Shown here: positions 16,592-24,886 of the stretch, in pieces
Position numbering within the stretch: position 1 is the stretch's first letter
Layout: every line of letters starts with the position of its first letter
From: Bacilli bacterium
GTDB lineage: Bacteria; Bacillota_I; Bacilli_A; RFN20; CAG-826
Assembly: GCA_017447165.1 (NCBI GenBank)
Contig: JAFSOD010000003.1
Coordinates: 1 to 64,000, forward strand
Reading direction: 5' to 3'
DNA: 64,000 nt
The notes under the pieces: model-generated
Told to the model about the DNA's origin: nothing
Database searches by the model: none
The model's input: the letters and a program-made list of their open reading frames with translations, nothing else
Position numbers and translations under genes: made by a program

Positions 16592-17854
16592 ATGAAAAAA
16601 GAAAAACAAGCATTTTCGAAAGTCTCGAAAGCTGCTCTTGTTTGCTTAGTGGTCTTAGTCCTAGTCGCAGGTTGGACAAATATCTATATTTGGATGTCTC
16701 CAACTCTTAAACAATTAGGATTCCCAGGAACATTAAGCATGTTATTTGACTACTCTAGATATGCTGGAGGAGCCCATGGAGCAAGGTTTTCTGGACAACT
16801 TTTATCTAACCTTGTTGCTTACGTCTTTATGCTTGCAGCAGTGTTACTATTTGTATTATCACTTGTGCTTATTAAGCACAACAAAGGTGTTAAGGTAAAA
16901 TGTGCGATTCTCGGATTAGGTGTTTTAATCCCAGCAACATTTGGTTTAACCGGTGGTATTATCAACTTTATCGGTGAAGGTATTGGTACCTTATTAAAGT
17001 TAGGTGGTAGCTCAATCGCTGCTTTACTTGCCTTAGTTATCGTTACTTTCTTACTCGATATCGTTTACTTAGTATTAGCCACTATTTGCTTAGTTAAAGG
17101 CATTAAAACTGCTGTTAAAGTTAATAGAGGCGAACTCCCAGCTTATGAAGAGGAAGAAGAAAGCTGCTGTTGCAGACACGAAGAAACCCCTGAAGAAAAA
17201 GCTGAAAGAGAAGAAAGAGAAGCTGCTCAAAGAGTGGCATTACTCGAAGACATCCGTAAGGTTGTTAAAGAAGAATTAGAGAAACTTGATAAAGTGGTGA
17301 TCGCTAAATCAGTTCCAGTGGTCTATGTTGAAGCTAAAAACCCAACTATGGTTCCTAAAAAAGAAGAACCAAAACCAGCACCTGCTCCAGTGAAGGAAGA
17401 GGAAGAAGAAAGTAAGAAAAAATCCGCTCCTAGAATTCCATTCGCAGAAAAAATGGTGAAGGCTGATAAAGAACTTCAAGACAAATATAATGAAATCAAG
17501 AATGAAATTCTTGCTTATGGTGTGAATTCCCGTGTATCCATCGCTTGTGATACCTTCAGATTACACCGTAAAGCCTATGTGAAAATTAACATCGTTGGCA
17601 AAACTCTTAAAGTTTACTTTGCTTTAAGACCAAAAGACTTTGTTGATTCTCCAATCCCAGTGATGGATGCTTCTGATAAAGTGGCATACGAAGAAGTCCC
17701 AGCTTTATTAAAAGTGAAATCCAACTTATCTGTGAAACGTGCTAAAGAATTAGTGAGGCTTGCTATGGAAGCAGATGGCATCGCTAAGGAAAACGTTGCT
17801 GAAGAACATAACTGGATTAGAGACTTAAGAGCAGACTTAAGAAGCAAGAAATAA
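16592..17854 (+). CDS. Four-helix membrane protein with Cys cluster and conserved C-terminal domain
   Basis: A 420-residue protein of unknown function. Four membrane helices lie at about residues 12-32, 66-90, 97-120 and 140-170. Then comes an acidic stretch with three adjacent cysteines (ESCCCRHEE), a charged coiled-coil-like segment, a Pro/Glu/Lys linker, and a compact C-terminal domain (about residues 285-400) starting RIPFAEKM and containing RVSIACDTFRLHRK and GKTLKVYFAL. I recall similar C-terminal domains in other Bacillota proteins of unknown role. The Cys cluster could bind metal or be lipidated; neither is shown. Single gene with its own promoter and terminator. Confidence 0.7.
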   Translation: MKKEKQAFSKVSKAALVCLVVLVLVAGWTNIYIWMSPTLKQLGFPGTLSMLFDYSRYAGGAHGARFSGQLLSNLVAYVFMLAAVLLFVLSLVLIKHNKGVKVKCAILGLGVLIPATFGLTGGIINFIGEGIGTLLKLGGSSIAALLALVIVTFLLDIVYLVLATICLVKGIKTAVKVNRGELPAYEEEEESCCCRHEETPEEKAEREEREAAQRVALLEDIRKVVKEELEKLDKVVIAKSVPVVYVEAKNPTMVPKKEEPKPAPAPVKEEEEESKKKSAPRIPFAEKMVKADKELQDKYNEIKNEILAYGVNSRVSIACDTFRLHRKAYVKINIVGKTLKVYFALRPKDFVDSPIPVMDASDKVAYEEVPALLKVKSNLSVKRAKELVRLAMEADGIAKENVAEEHNWIRDLRADLRSKK

Positions 17855-17867
17855 TCTTATTTAAGCT

Positions 17868-17896
17868 AAAAGGAGTTCATTGTGAACTCCTTTTTT
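17868..17896. terminator. Bidirectional terminator between convergent genes
   Basis: Perfect 12-bp stem AAAAGGAGTTCA / TGAACTCCTTTT with a 3-base loop, T-rich on both strands. It serves the 16592 gene and the opposing yggS gene. Confidence 0.9.
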
Positions 17897-17897
17897 A

Positions 17898-18530
17898 TTA
17901 TTCTCCGAATAATATTCTTCCTAACCTTATATGAGTGGCGCCTTCTTTGATGGCCTCTAGATAATCTTCTGACATCCCCATGGATAAGTAAGGGATTTTA
18001 ATATTTAACGACTTTTCAATTTTATCTCTTAGATCAACTAATTTAGCGAATTGATTATCTTTATCATCGCTCGCTCTTATGGTCATCATCATGAGCCCTA
18101 CAAGATTGATCTTCTTATATTTTAATAAGGATTTAATAAAGTCCTCAGTTTCATAATAAGGAACGCCATTTTTAGACTCTTCTAAATTTATAGATACTTC
18201 TACAAAAGTATTAAGCGGAGTGGTGCGATATTTTTCTATTTCATCTGCAAGTTTTAAGGAGTCTAAAGAGTGGAGATAATCAATTTTATTAATGACTTCT
18301 TTAGCCTTATTTCTTTGTAAGTGACCAATAAAATGCCAAGAGATGTTCAAGTCTTTTAATGCTTTATATTTATTTAAAAAGGCATCAACTCGGTTTTCTC
18401 CAAAGTTAGTAACTCCAGAATTAAAAAGAGATTTCATCTCGATGGAATCGACATATTTTGTAGCCGCCACTAAAGTGATATCGCTAGGAACAGTCTTAAT
18501 AAACTCTCTGATATCATTTCTAACTTTCAT
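17898..18530 (-). CDS. yggS: YggS/YlmE-family PLP homeostasis protein
   Basis: A 210-residue single-domain fold-type III PLP protein. The Schiff-base lysine is in LVAATKYVD near the N-terminus; FGENRVDAF, WHFIGHLQRNK and LSMGMSEDYLEAI are family hallmarks, and GATHIRLGRILFG closes the barrel. Members balance PLP pools and amino-acid metabolism and have no known catalysis. In many Bacillota this gene sits in the division cluster (sepF neighbours); here it stands alone. TAGAAT lies eight bases before its ATG with TTGCGT 16 bp further upstream, so it is another leaderless candidate. Confidence 0.92.
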   Translation of the reverse strand: MKVRNDIREFIKTVPSDITLVAATKYVDSIEMKSLFNSGVTNFGENRVDAFLNKYKALKDLNISWHFIGHLQRNKAKEVINKIDYLHSLDSLKLADEIEKYRTTPLNTFVEVSINLEESKNGVPYYETEDFIKSLLKYKKINLVGLMMMTIRASDDKDNQFAKLVDLRDKIEKSLNIKIPYLSMGMSEDYLEAIKEGATHIRLGRILFGE

Positions 18531-18538
18531 CGCTTTTT

Positions 18539-18566
18539 ATTCTATCACTCTAGTTTATTTACGCAA
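18539..18566 (-). promoter_or_regulatory. yggS promoter
   Basis: Minus strand: TTGCGT, 16-bp spacer, TAGAAT, then eight bases to the ATG. Confidence 0.5.
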
Positions 18567-18607
18567 TTTTGGTTGTTTATTTCTATATTCTATTTAATAA
18601 TAAGAAT

Positions 18608-20443
18608 ATGGAAAATTTTACTAGAGACGAAACAACATTCGAAGGTTCTGATTTATTAGAACCACTTAATTTTTACAAAACTCAATTAAAAGATGCCTTC
18701 CACGAAAACGGGGAAGAATATTTCAAAAAACTTACTGAGAAAGCGCAAACAGATGTTGAAGGAAATAAGGAAGCCTGCAAAAAGTATTACGCTGAAACAG
18801 CTAAGATCTCAACTTTAAACAAAGATTTAGGAAAGAAAAAAGGACTCAAGGGGTTTTATATCTTCTTAATGATTATGGCCGCGATACTTGCTGTCGTAGG
18901 CATTGTATTATATTTTGTCGTTCCTAACTTCCCAATCGCCGTTACTATTGCTGTACCAATTGTAATGGTTGGTGCATTTATTGGCTTAATCTTTGCAGTT
19001 AAAGCTATCAAGAAGGTTATTAATAACCTCAATGAAGTCATTGCTAAACATCAAAAAGTCGCTAATGAATATAAAGCTCAAGCTGAACAAACAATGGCAT
19101 CGTTAAACGCTTTATTCGAAGCGAATATGGCGGCGACATTAATGAGCAAAACTACTCCAGTCGTGGATTTGGATAGAGAATTTGATCCAGAGAAATATTC
19201 ATATTTACATGAGAAATATGGTTATGAAACTAGTAGTAGCATTGATGAATCTGTTTTATTTGTTCAATCCGGTAATATCTTAGGTAATCCATTTATTTTT
19301 GAAAAAACATATAACCAAAATATGCGTGATCACACCTATACAGGTACATTAACCATTACTTGGACTGAAAGAGTTAGTGATGGTAAAGGTGGATATCGTA
19401 CAGTGGTAAGAACTCAAGTTTTAACCGCTCATGTTACTGCTCCAGAGCCAGCTTATTACACCAAAACTACATTAATTTATGGTAATGGTGCAGCTCCAAA
19501 ACTCTCATTCTCTAGAAGACCAACAGGTCATGGTAGTGATGATGATAAGAAACTAGAAAAATACGTCAGAGACTTTGATAAAGAACTTGATAAGAGAGTG
19601 GAGAAAGACCTCAAAAAGGGTGGCAAAGGATTTACTAGATTACATAATGAACAATTCGAAGCATTATTTAATGCTTTAGATAGAGATAACGAAACTGAAT
19701 TCCGCTTACTTTTCACCCCACTCGCTCAAAAGAATATGGTCAATTTAATTAGAGACCCAGAGCATGTTGGTTATGGTGATGACTTCAGCTTCACAAAGAG
19801 AAAAGAACTCAACTATATTGGTTCTGGTCACTTACAAGGTAGTAGATATCTCGACTTCGGTCCAGAGAACTTAAGACACTTCGATTATGAAGTCTGCCAT
19901 AAGAACTTCATTGATTATTGCGATCAATACTGTAAACAAATCTACTTCGCTTTAGCACCATTAGTGGCCATCCCTTTATATCAACAACATAAGACTAGAG
20001 AATATATCTATGATGGTAAGTTTGGTCACAATGTGACCACTGCGGAAGCAGAAGCAGCCGCTAATATCCATGATTGGAAGCTCTTTAAGCATCCTGCTAC
20101 TAGAAGTTTAGGTGTCATCTTGAAGAGTAGATTTAACAAAGTAAACGACACAGTTGATGAATGTATAATTACCGCCCATTCATTCCAAGGTATTGATAGA
20201 TTAACTTATGTCTCGGTTTATGGAGGAGATGGCAAATATCATCAAGTTCCAGTTCACTGGATTGAATATAATCGTATTCAAAAAGACACACCATTTGCTA
20301 TTGGTAGAGCTAAAGAAACTGAATATCCAGACTTTAGTAACTCTTATAGAGATGGCAGTTATAAAGAATTATTATCTCGCTATCAAATATCAGATACTGT
20401 ATTATATAAGAAAGGATTATTTTCTTTCGTTAAGAAAGATTAA
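18608..20443 (+). CDS. Large two-helix membrane protein next to lemA
   Basis: A 611-residue protein. Residues 1-80 are charged and helical; two membrane helices follow at about 81-104 and 109-132; a heptad-rich stretch (about 135-180) leads to a roughly 430-residue soluble domain with no motif I know, containing a Lys/Asp-rich patch near residues 310-350. The topology (two central helices, big cytoplasmic domain) resembles DUF3137-like proteins often found beside LemA, but that is only a resemblance. The lemA gene follows after 28 bases, so they probably work together at the membrane. ATG 18608 lies seven bases after a TAATAA box; no Shine-Dalgarno. An earlier start would add 13 residues and lacks support. 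Confidence 0.7.
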   Translation: MENFTRDETTFEGSDLLEPLNFYKTQLKDAFHENGEEYFKKLTEKAQTDVEGNKEACKKYYAETAKISTLNKDLGKKKGLKGFYIFLMIMAAILAVVGIVLYFVVPNFPIAVTIAVPIVMVGAFIGLIFAVKAIKKVINNLNEVIAKHQKVANEYKAQAEQTMASLNALFEANMAATLMSKTTPVVDLDREFDPEKYSYLHEKYGYETSSSIDESVLFVQSGNILGNPFIFEKTYNQNMRDHTYTGTLTITWTERVSDGKGGYRTVVRTQVLTAHVTAPEPAYYTKTTLIYGNGAAPKLSFSRRPTGHGSDDDKKLEKYVRDFDKELDKRVEKDLKKGGKGFTRLHNEQFEALFNALDRDNETEFRLLFTPLAQKNMVNLIRDPEHVGYGDDFSFTKRKELNYIGSGHLQGSRYLDFGPENLRHFDYEVCHKNFIDYCDQYCKQIYFALAPLVAIPLYQQHKTREYIYDGKFGHNVTTAEAEAAANIHDWKLFKHPATRSLGVILKSRFNKVNDTVDECIITAHSFQGIDRLTYVSVYGGDGKYHQVPVHWIEYNRIQKDTPFAIGRAKETEYPDFSNSYRDGSYKELLSRYQISDTVLYKKGLFSFVKKD

Positions 20444-20471
20444 TAATAAAACATTATAGGAGGAAATTATA

Positions 20472-21134
20472 ATGGCTAATGAATTAGATGAAATGACTGG
20501 TCCAGTTAATACAGCTGGTAGAGATGTTAATGTCATCAAAAAACAAATCAAAGTGGAAATGACCACAGGGCTAAAAGTTCTCAACGTCATGGTGTGGGTT
20601 CCAGGCTTTATTCTCTTATTTATTCCACCTCTCGTGTGGTTATATAAGAAAGCTAAGGCGAAAGAACACTTCCAAAAGTTACAACAAAAGATTCAACACG
20701 ATGCTTCTCAAATTGATAACTTCTTAGAACAAAGAGTGATGATTCTTCAAAACGTTGCTCGCTTATTAGACAAAGCAATTGATTTAGATAAATCAACATT
20801 CACCGAAATCGCTAAGAACAGAAGTGCTGGTAACTTAAACGGCACCGCCGAAGGCATTGAAAGCATTAATAAAGCAATCAACGTTTCCTTAGAGGCTTAT
20901 CCAGACCTTAGAGCTCACGGAGAAATTGCTGATGCTATGCAACAAAACTCTTATTTACAAAGAGAAATTACTGCTGCTAGAGAAGTCTATAACGATTCCG
21001 TCGCTCAATGGAACAGAGACATCCAAACTTGGGGTGCTAAAAAGTATGTTGCTGCTCGTGACGGCTATACCACCAGAATTCCATTTACAACATCTAGTGA
21101 GATTAAACAAGCCGCTCGTGGCGTATTCTTCTAA
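20472..21134 (+). CDS. LemA family protein
   Basis: A 220-residue protein. One membrane helix lies at about residues 34-58, followed by the long helical LemA domain: QIDNFLEQRVMILQNVARLL, then LEAYPDLRA and the hallmark LQREITAAREVYNDSVAQWN. LemA proteins have a single helix near the N-terminus and a helical bundle outside or inside the membrane; their biochemical role is unsettled. The N-terminal tail before the helix is longer than usual. AGGAGG precedes the ATG. It lies in a three-gene unit with the large membrane protein and the rubredoxin-like mini-protein. Confidence 0.85.
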   Translation: MANELDEMTGPVNTAGRDVNVIKKQIKVEMTTGLKVLNVMVWVPGFILLFIPPLVWLYKKAKAKEHFQKLQQKIQHDASQIDNFLEQRVMILQNVARLLDKAIDLDKSTFTEIAKNRSAGNLNGTAEGIESINKAINVSLEAYPDLRAHGEIADAMQQNSYLQREITAAREVYNDSVAQWNRDIQTWGAKKYVAARDGYTTRIPFTTSSEIKQAARGVFF

Positions 21135-21137
21135 TCT

Positions 21138-21263
21138 ATGAAATATAGATGCAAAGTTTGTGGTCAAATTATTGAAGTTGAAAAGGGTGACAGCTGCCCA
21201 ATCTGTGGCGCTTCTCCTGATCGCTTAGAACCACTTGAAGAAAAAGAAGAAGACGATAAATAA
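21138..21263 (+). CDS. Mini rubredoxin-like Cys4 protein
   Basis: A 41-residue protein starting MKYRCKVCGQIIE and containing two CxxC knuckles (CKVC and CPIC), the pattern of rubredoxin and of the C-terminal rubredoxin domain of rubrerythrin, and ending in an acidic tail. It should bind one iron or zinc. It begins three bases after lemA with no own Shine-Dalgarno, so translation is probably coupled, and a terminator follows the stop. True rubredoxins are about 52 residues and have extra aromatic core residues, so this may be a zinc ribbon instead of an electron carrier. Confidence 0.75.
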   Translation: MKYRCKVCGQIIEVEKGDSCPICGASPDRLEPLEEKEEDDK

Positions 21264-21270
21264 TAAAACT

Positions 21271-21295
21271 GGAGCAATTTATTTGCTCCTTTTTT
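21271..21295 (+). terminator. Terminator of the lemA unit
   Basis: Stem GGAGCAA / TTGCTCC with a TTTAT loop and six T. Its 3' arm also provides the -35 box of the next promoter. Confidence 0.88.
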
Positions 21296-21311
21296 ATATC
21301 TTAAATATAAT
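21283..21311 (+). promoter_or_regulatory. rarA promoter embedded in the preceding terminator
   Basis: TTGCTC (21283-21288), 17-bp spacer, TATAAT (21306-21311), eight bases before the ATG; predicted leaderless. Confidence 0.65.
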
Positions 21312-21319
21312 ATTTACAT

Positions 21320-22552
21320 ATGAGCGTTCCTTTTGCAGAACAATTTAGACCAAGTTCAATTGAAGAAATGGTGGGGCAACCTCACTTATTTTCAAAGGAT
21401 TCGATTTTTTATAAAACGATTAGTAAGAATCATATCCCAAATATGATATTTTATGGCCCACCTGGAGTAGGAAAGACAACAGTCGCTAACATTATTGCCA
21501 AGAACACCGAAATGCTTCTCTGTAAGCTTAACGGCACAACTGCGTCTTTAGACGATGTTAAAAAAGTAATTGATGATTCAAAGAGTGTCTTCGCCTCTAA
21601 AGGAGTACTTTTATATTTAGACGAGATTCAATACTTTAATAAAAAGCAACAGCAATCCTTATTAGAATACGTTGAAAAAGGTTTAATTACTTTAATTGCC
21701 TCCACAACTGAGAATCCATATTTCTATATCTATCCTGCATTATTGTCTAGATGCACAGTTTTCGAATTCAAACTAATTTCTAAAGACGAAATCAAAAAGG
21801 GATTAGAAAGAATTATTAATCTTAAAAAGATTAAGATTGAAGATGAAGCGGTGGATAGACTTGCTTTAGCTTCTAATGGGGATATCAGAAAAGCAATTAA
21901 TAATTTAGAAGTGGTTTATCTAGCGATTGGTAATAAAACTATTAAGCTTAAAGATGTTGATGAAATAGTGGATAAAGCCCACATTGTTTATGATAAAAGT
22001 GAAGATAAACACTTTGATCATTTAAGCGCTTTAATGAAGTCCTTAAGAGGAAGCGATCCTGATGCGGCAATTTTCTATTTAGCGAAGATGCTTGAGGCTG
22101 GCGATTTACAGGCTGTTTGTAGAAGAATCTTATGCTCTGTAAATGAAGATGTTGGCTTAGCTTATCCTGGATTAATTCCAATTGTGAAATCATGCGTTGA
22201 TATTGCCCTACAAATTGGTATGCCAGAAGCAAAATTACCTTTGAGTAATGCGGTTATTTTAATAGCGACTGCCCCTAAGAGTAATTCTGCATATATGGCT
22301 TACGCTAAGGCGGTAGCTGATATTCAAATGGGTAAAGGAAGTTCAGTTCCTAGAACTTTACAAAATACACATTTCGATGGAGAAGACCAGGCTAATAAAG
22401 GACAAAACTATAAATATCCTCATGATTATAAAAATCATTATGTTAAACAACAATATCTCCCAGATGATGTAAAAGATGCACATTACTATATCTATGGAAA
22501 TAACAAATTTGAGCAGGCTCTAAAAGAGTATTGGGATAAAATTAAGAAATAA
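21320..22552 (+). CDS. rarA: RarA/MgsA-type AAA+ replication-recombination ATPase
   Basis: A 410-residue clamp-loader-like ATPase that acts at stalled replication forks. Walker A is GPPGVGKTT, Walker B LYLDEIQYF, sensor 1 ASTTENPYF and the arginine finger region PALLSRC. The C-terminal tetramer domain has AIFYLAKMLEAGD, and KGSSVPRTLQNTHFDGE matches the conserved family C-terminus. Its ATG follows a -10 box by eight bases and lacks a Shine-Dalgarno. It shares a two-base gap with the next gene, so both are probably co-transcribed. Confidence 0.92.
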   Translation: MSVPFAEQFRPSSIEEMVGQPHLFSKDSIFYKTISKNHIPNMIFYGPPGVGKTTVANIIAKNTEMLLCKLNGTTASLDDVKKVIDDSKSVFASKGVLLYLDEIQYFNKKQQQSLLEYVEKGLITLIASTTENPYFYIYPALLSRCTVFEFKLISKDEIKKGLERIINLKKIKIEDEAVDRLALASNGDIRKAINNLEVVYLAIGNKTIKLKDVDEIVDKAHIVYDKSEDKHFDHLSALMKSLRGSDPDAAIFYLAKMLEAGDLQAVCRRILCSVNEDVGLAYPGLIPIVKSCVDIALQIGMPEAKLPLSNAVILIATAPKSNSAYMAYAKAVADIQMGKGSSVPRTLQNTHFDGEDQANKGQNYKYPHDYKNHYVKQQYLPDDVKDAHYYIYGNNKFEQALKEYWDKIKK

Positions 22553-22553
22553 T

Positions 22554-23459
22554 ATGGATAGCTTAAAGAGTTTATTAGATAAAAAACAATACGATTTAGT
22601 GCTAAAACTAACCGAGACCAGCACAACTAGTAATGATCTTTTTTATCGGATCTCTGCTTTTATCTTTTTAGGCAAGTACGAAGATGCTTTATATGTGATT
22701 CAAGACCATCAAGAAGCTTTAGAGTCTAATCTAGCAGCCTTAATTAACGCTCACATCAACTTACTATGTGTTCTAGGAAGGTTTGAACAAGCTTATACAG
22801 TCTTAGATTATTACGCTAACCTACCTTATCAGTCACAAGTAGTTGAGGAAATCTTAAGAAAAATGCCTAAAATTATTGAGGCCGAAGAAAAGAAACAAAA
22901 TACTTTTAAGTTCTATTCTGATGAAGAACTTGAAGAAATGCTTAAATCTGAAAAATTCGAAGATGTCTTATTAGCTTTAGATGTCATCAAAAACCGTGAT
23001 GTTTTAGCGTTTCTTCCTTTCTTAAAAGATTTACTCGTCTATTCGAAAAAGGAATCTATTAAGAGTTATATTTTAATGATGCTTGTAAAAAAGGAAGTTG
23101 ATCGCGATTTAGTGATATCTAAAAATGGACAATTACTCAATGTGAATCCTAAAAAGTTAAAGCCTCCATTTATAGGAGAAATCTTTGACGGAGTTGTTAA
23201 AGGATTCGACAGAGAATATAAAGATTCCACTTTAAGTCAAATTGCTACTCAATTATTCTCGCAATATTCCATATATATTTATCCAGAAGAATATAAATAT
23301 TCGATTAATGAATATCTTGCTGTATTCTACTTATTATCAAAAGACTACGCTTCTAGCGGAAGCGAAGACTTATCTTTATTAAGCTTTGCAGATGAATTAG
23401 ATTTAGATGAAATCAAGCAAATCAAAGAAGAAATCGATAAGATGCTTGAAGAGTTCTAA
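22554..23459 (+). CDS. Helical-repeat protein of unknown function
   Basis: A 301-residue acidic, soluble protein. The first 110 residues look like tetratricopeptide-type helical hairpins (IFLGKYEDALYVIQ; LGRFEQAYTVLDYY). A middle segment is rich in Glu/Lys and another helical array follows. There is no signal peptide or catalytic motif. It starts one base after rarA, ends with a terminator and precedes tig. Function unknown; such repeats usually bind partner proteins. Confidence 0.65.
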   Translation: MDSLKSLLDKKQYDLVLKLTETSTTSNDLFYRISAFIFLGKYEDALYVIQDHQEALESNLAALINAHINLLCVLGRFEQAYTVLDYYANLPYQSQVVEEILRKMPKIIEAEEKKQNTFKFYSDEELEEMLKSEKFEDVLLALDVIKNRDVLAFLPFLKDLLVYSKKESIKSYILMMLVKKEVDRDLVISKNGQLLNVNPKKLKPPFIGEIFDGVVKGFDREYKDSTLSQIATQLFSQYSIYIYPEEYKYSINEYLAVFYLLSKDYASSGSEDLSLLSFADELDLDEIKQIKEEIDKMLEEF

Positions 23460-23484
23460 TTTATTTATAAATTAGCAAATAAAG

Positions 23485-23506
23485 AATCCCTATTTAGGGA
23501 TTTTTT
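23485..23506 (+). terminator. Terminator before tig
   Basis: AATCCC / GGGATT stem with a TATTTA loop and a T-tract. Confidence 0.78.
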
Positions 23507-23520
23507 AATTGGTGTTTCAT

Positions 23521-23549
23521 TTGCCTTAAATTATCAATTAATTTATAAT
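23521..23549 (+). promoter_or_regulatory. tig promoter
   Basis: TTGCCT (23521-23526), 17-bp spacer, TATAAT (23544-23549). A short leader with AAGGAGA precedes the ATG. Confidence 0.65.
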
Positions 23550-23584
23550 TTATCACGCATGTAAATTTATAAGGAGAAATTCTC

Positions 23585-24856
23585 ATGGAAAGAAAAGTAA
23601 CAAAAATTAAACCATGTCACGTGGAAGTTCATGTTGTCGTGGATGAAAAGAGTTGGAAAGACGCTCAAGAAGCATCTACCAAGAAATTATGTAAAGAAGT
23701 TCAAGTCGATGGCTTTAGAAAAGGTAATGTTCCTGAAGCAATCGCTAAAAGACACATTAACCAAGGTAAGATGTTAGATGAAGCAATCAATTCTTTATTA
23801 CCAAGTATCTATAAAGAAATCATAGAAGAAGAAAAGATTGAACCATTTGCTCAACCACAAGTTGATGTTACCAAAATTAGTGATACTAATTTAGAAGTCA
23901 AATTTGTCATCGTCACCGCTCCTGAAGTGGTCTTAGGTGAATATAAAGGCTTAAAGATTGGCAAGAAAGAAGTCAAAGTTACCGATAAAGAAGTCGATGA
24001 AGAAATTCAAAAATTATTAGCGGAAAATGCTTCCTTAGTCTTAAAAGAAGGTGCAGCAGAATTAGGAGATACTTTAGTATTTGATTTTGCTGGATCAGTT
24101 GACGGTAAAGCCTTTGAAGGCGGCACCGCTCAAAACTATTCTTTAGAATTAGGTAGCCATCAATTCATCCCAGGATTTGAAGAACAATTAGTTGGTGTTA
24201 AAGCTGGCGAACATAAAGACGTCAATGTCACTTTCCCAGAACAATACACTCCAGAATTAGCGGGTAAAGCGGCAGTGTTTGCTTGCGACGTTCACGAAGT
24301 GAAATCTAAGAAATTACCTGAATTAAACGATGAATTCGTTAAAGAACTCAACAGAGGCGTTGAAACTGTTGAAGCTTTAAAAGAATCCACCAAAAAGAAT
24401 ATTGTCGCTAAAAAAGAACAAGATAGCAAACGCGAATTCTTAGAAAAACTCTATGAAAAGATCGCCAGTGGTTCCAAAGTCGAAATCCCAGAAGAAATGA
24501 TTAAGGAACAAGCTGCGAATATGAAGAAAGATATGGAACAAAGAATGGCTCAATCTGGCTTAACTTTAGAACAATATCTCCAATTCACTGGTCAAAAACC
24601 AGAAGATTTCGAAGCTCAACTTGAAAAAGATGCTAAGAAAGACATTACCAACTACTTCATCTTAGAAGAAGTCGGTAAGAAAGAAAAATTAGAATTAACT
24701 GATGCTGATGTGGAATTCGAATATGCCAAATTAGCAGAACAATACAACATGAAGCTAGAAGATGTGAAAAAAGCTTTAGAAAAACAAAACGCTCAATTCC
24801 GTCACAACTTAAAAATGACAAGAATTGAAGAATTCTTAATCAAAGAAAACGCTTAA
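23585..24856 (+). CDS. tig: Trigger factor
   Basis: Ribosome-associated chaperone and prolyl isomerase that meets nascent chains at the exit tunnel. The ribosome-binding signature is GFRKGNVPEAIAKR (about residues 41-54). The FKBP-type isomerase domain runs from about 150 to 240 (LGDTLVFDFAGSVDG, GFEEQLVGVKAGE), and the helical C-terminal chaperone arms follow. Length 423 is normal. AAGGAGA lies before the ATG. lon follows after 30 bases, so folding and proteolysis genes are adjacent; in many Bacillota the order is tig-clpX-lon-engB, and clpX is missing here. Confidence 0.95.
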   Translation: MERKVTKIKPCHVEVHVVVDEKSWKDAQEASTKKLCKEVQVDGFRKGNVPEAIAKRHINQGKMLDEAINSLLPSIYKEIIEEEKIEPFAQPQVDVTKISDTNLEVKFVIVTAPEVVLGEYKGLKIGKKEVKVTDKEVDEEIQKLLAENASLVLKEGAAELGDTLVFDFAGSVDGKAFEGGTAQNYSLELGSHQFIPGFEEQLVGVKAGEHKDVNVTFPEQYTPELAGKAAVFACDVHEVKSKKLPELNDEFVKELNRGVETVEALKESTKKNIVAKKEQDSKREFLEKLYEKIASGSKVEIPEEMIKEQAANMKKDMEQRMAQSGLTLEQYLQFTGQKPEDFEAQLEKDAKKDITNYFILEEVGKKEKLELTDADVEFEYAKLAEQYNMKLEDVKKALEKQNAQFRHNLKMTRIEEFLIKENA

Positions 24857-24886
24857 TTAAATTTAATTTAAAAGGAGGACTTACCT

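Noticed and set aside
17161-17440. Short tandem repeat or CRISPR-like array in the Glu/Lys-rich region
   Set aside because: The apparent repetition is GAA/AAA codon richness in a charged protein segment; no regular repeats or spacers.
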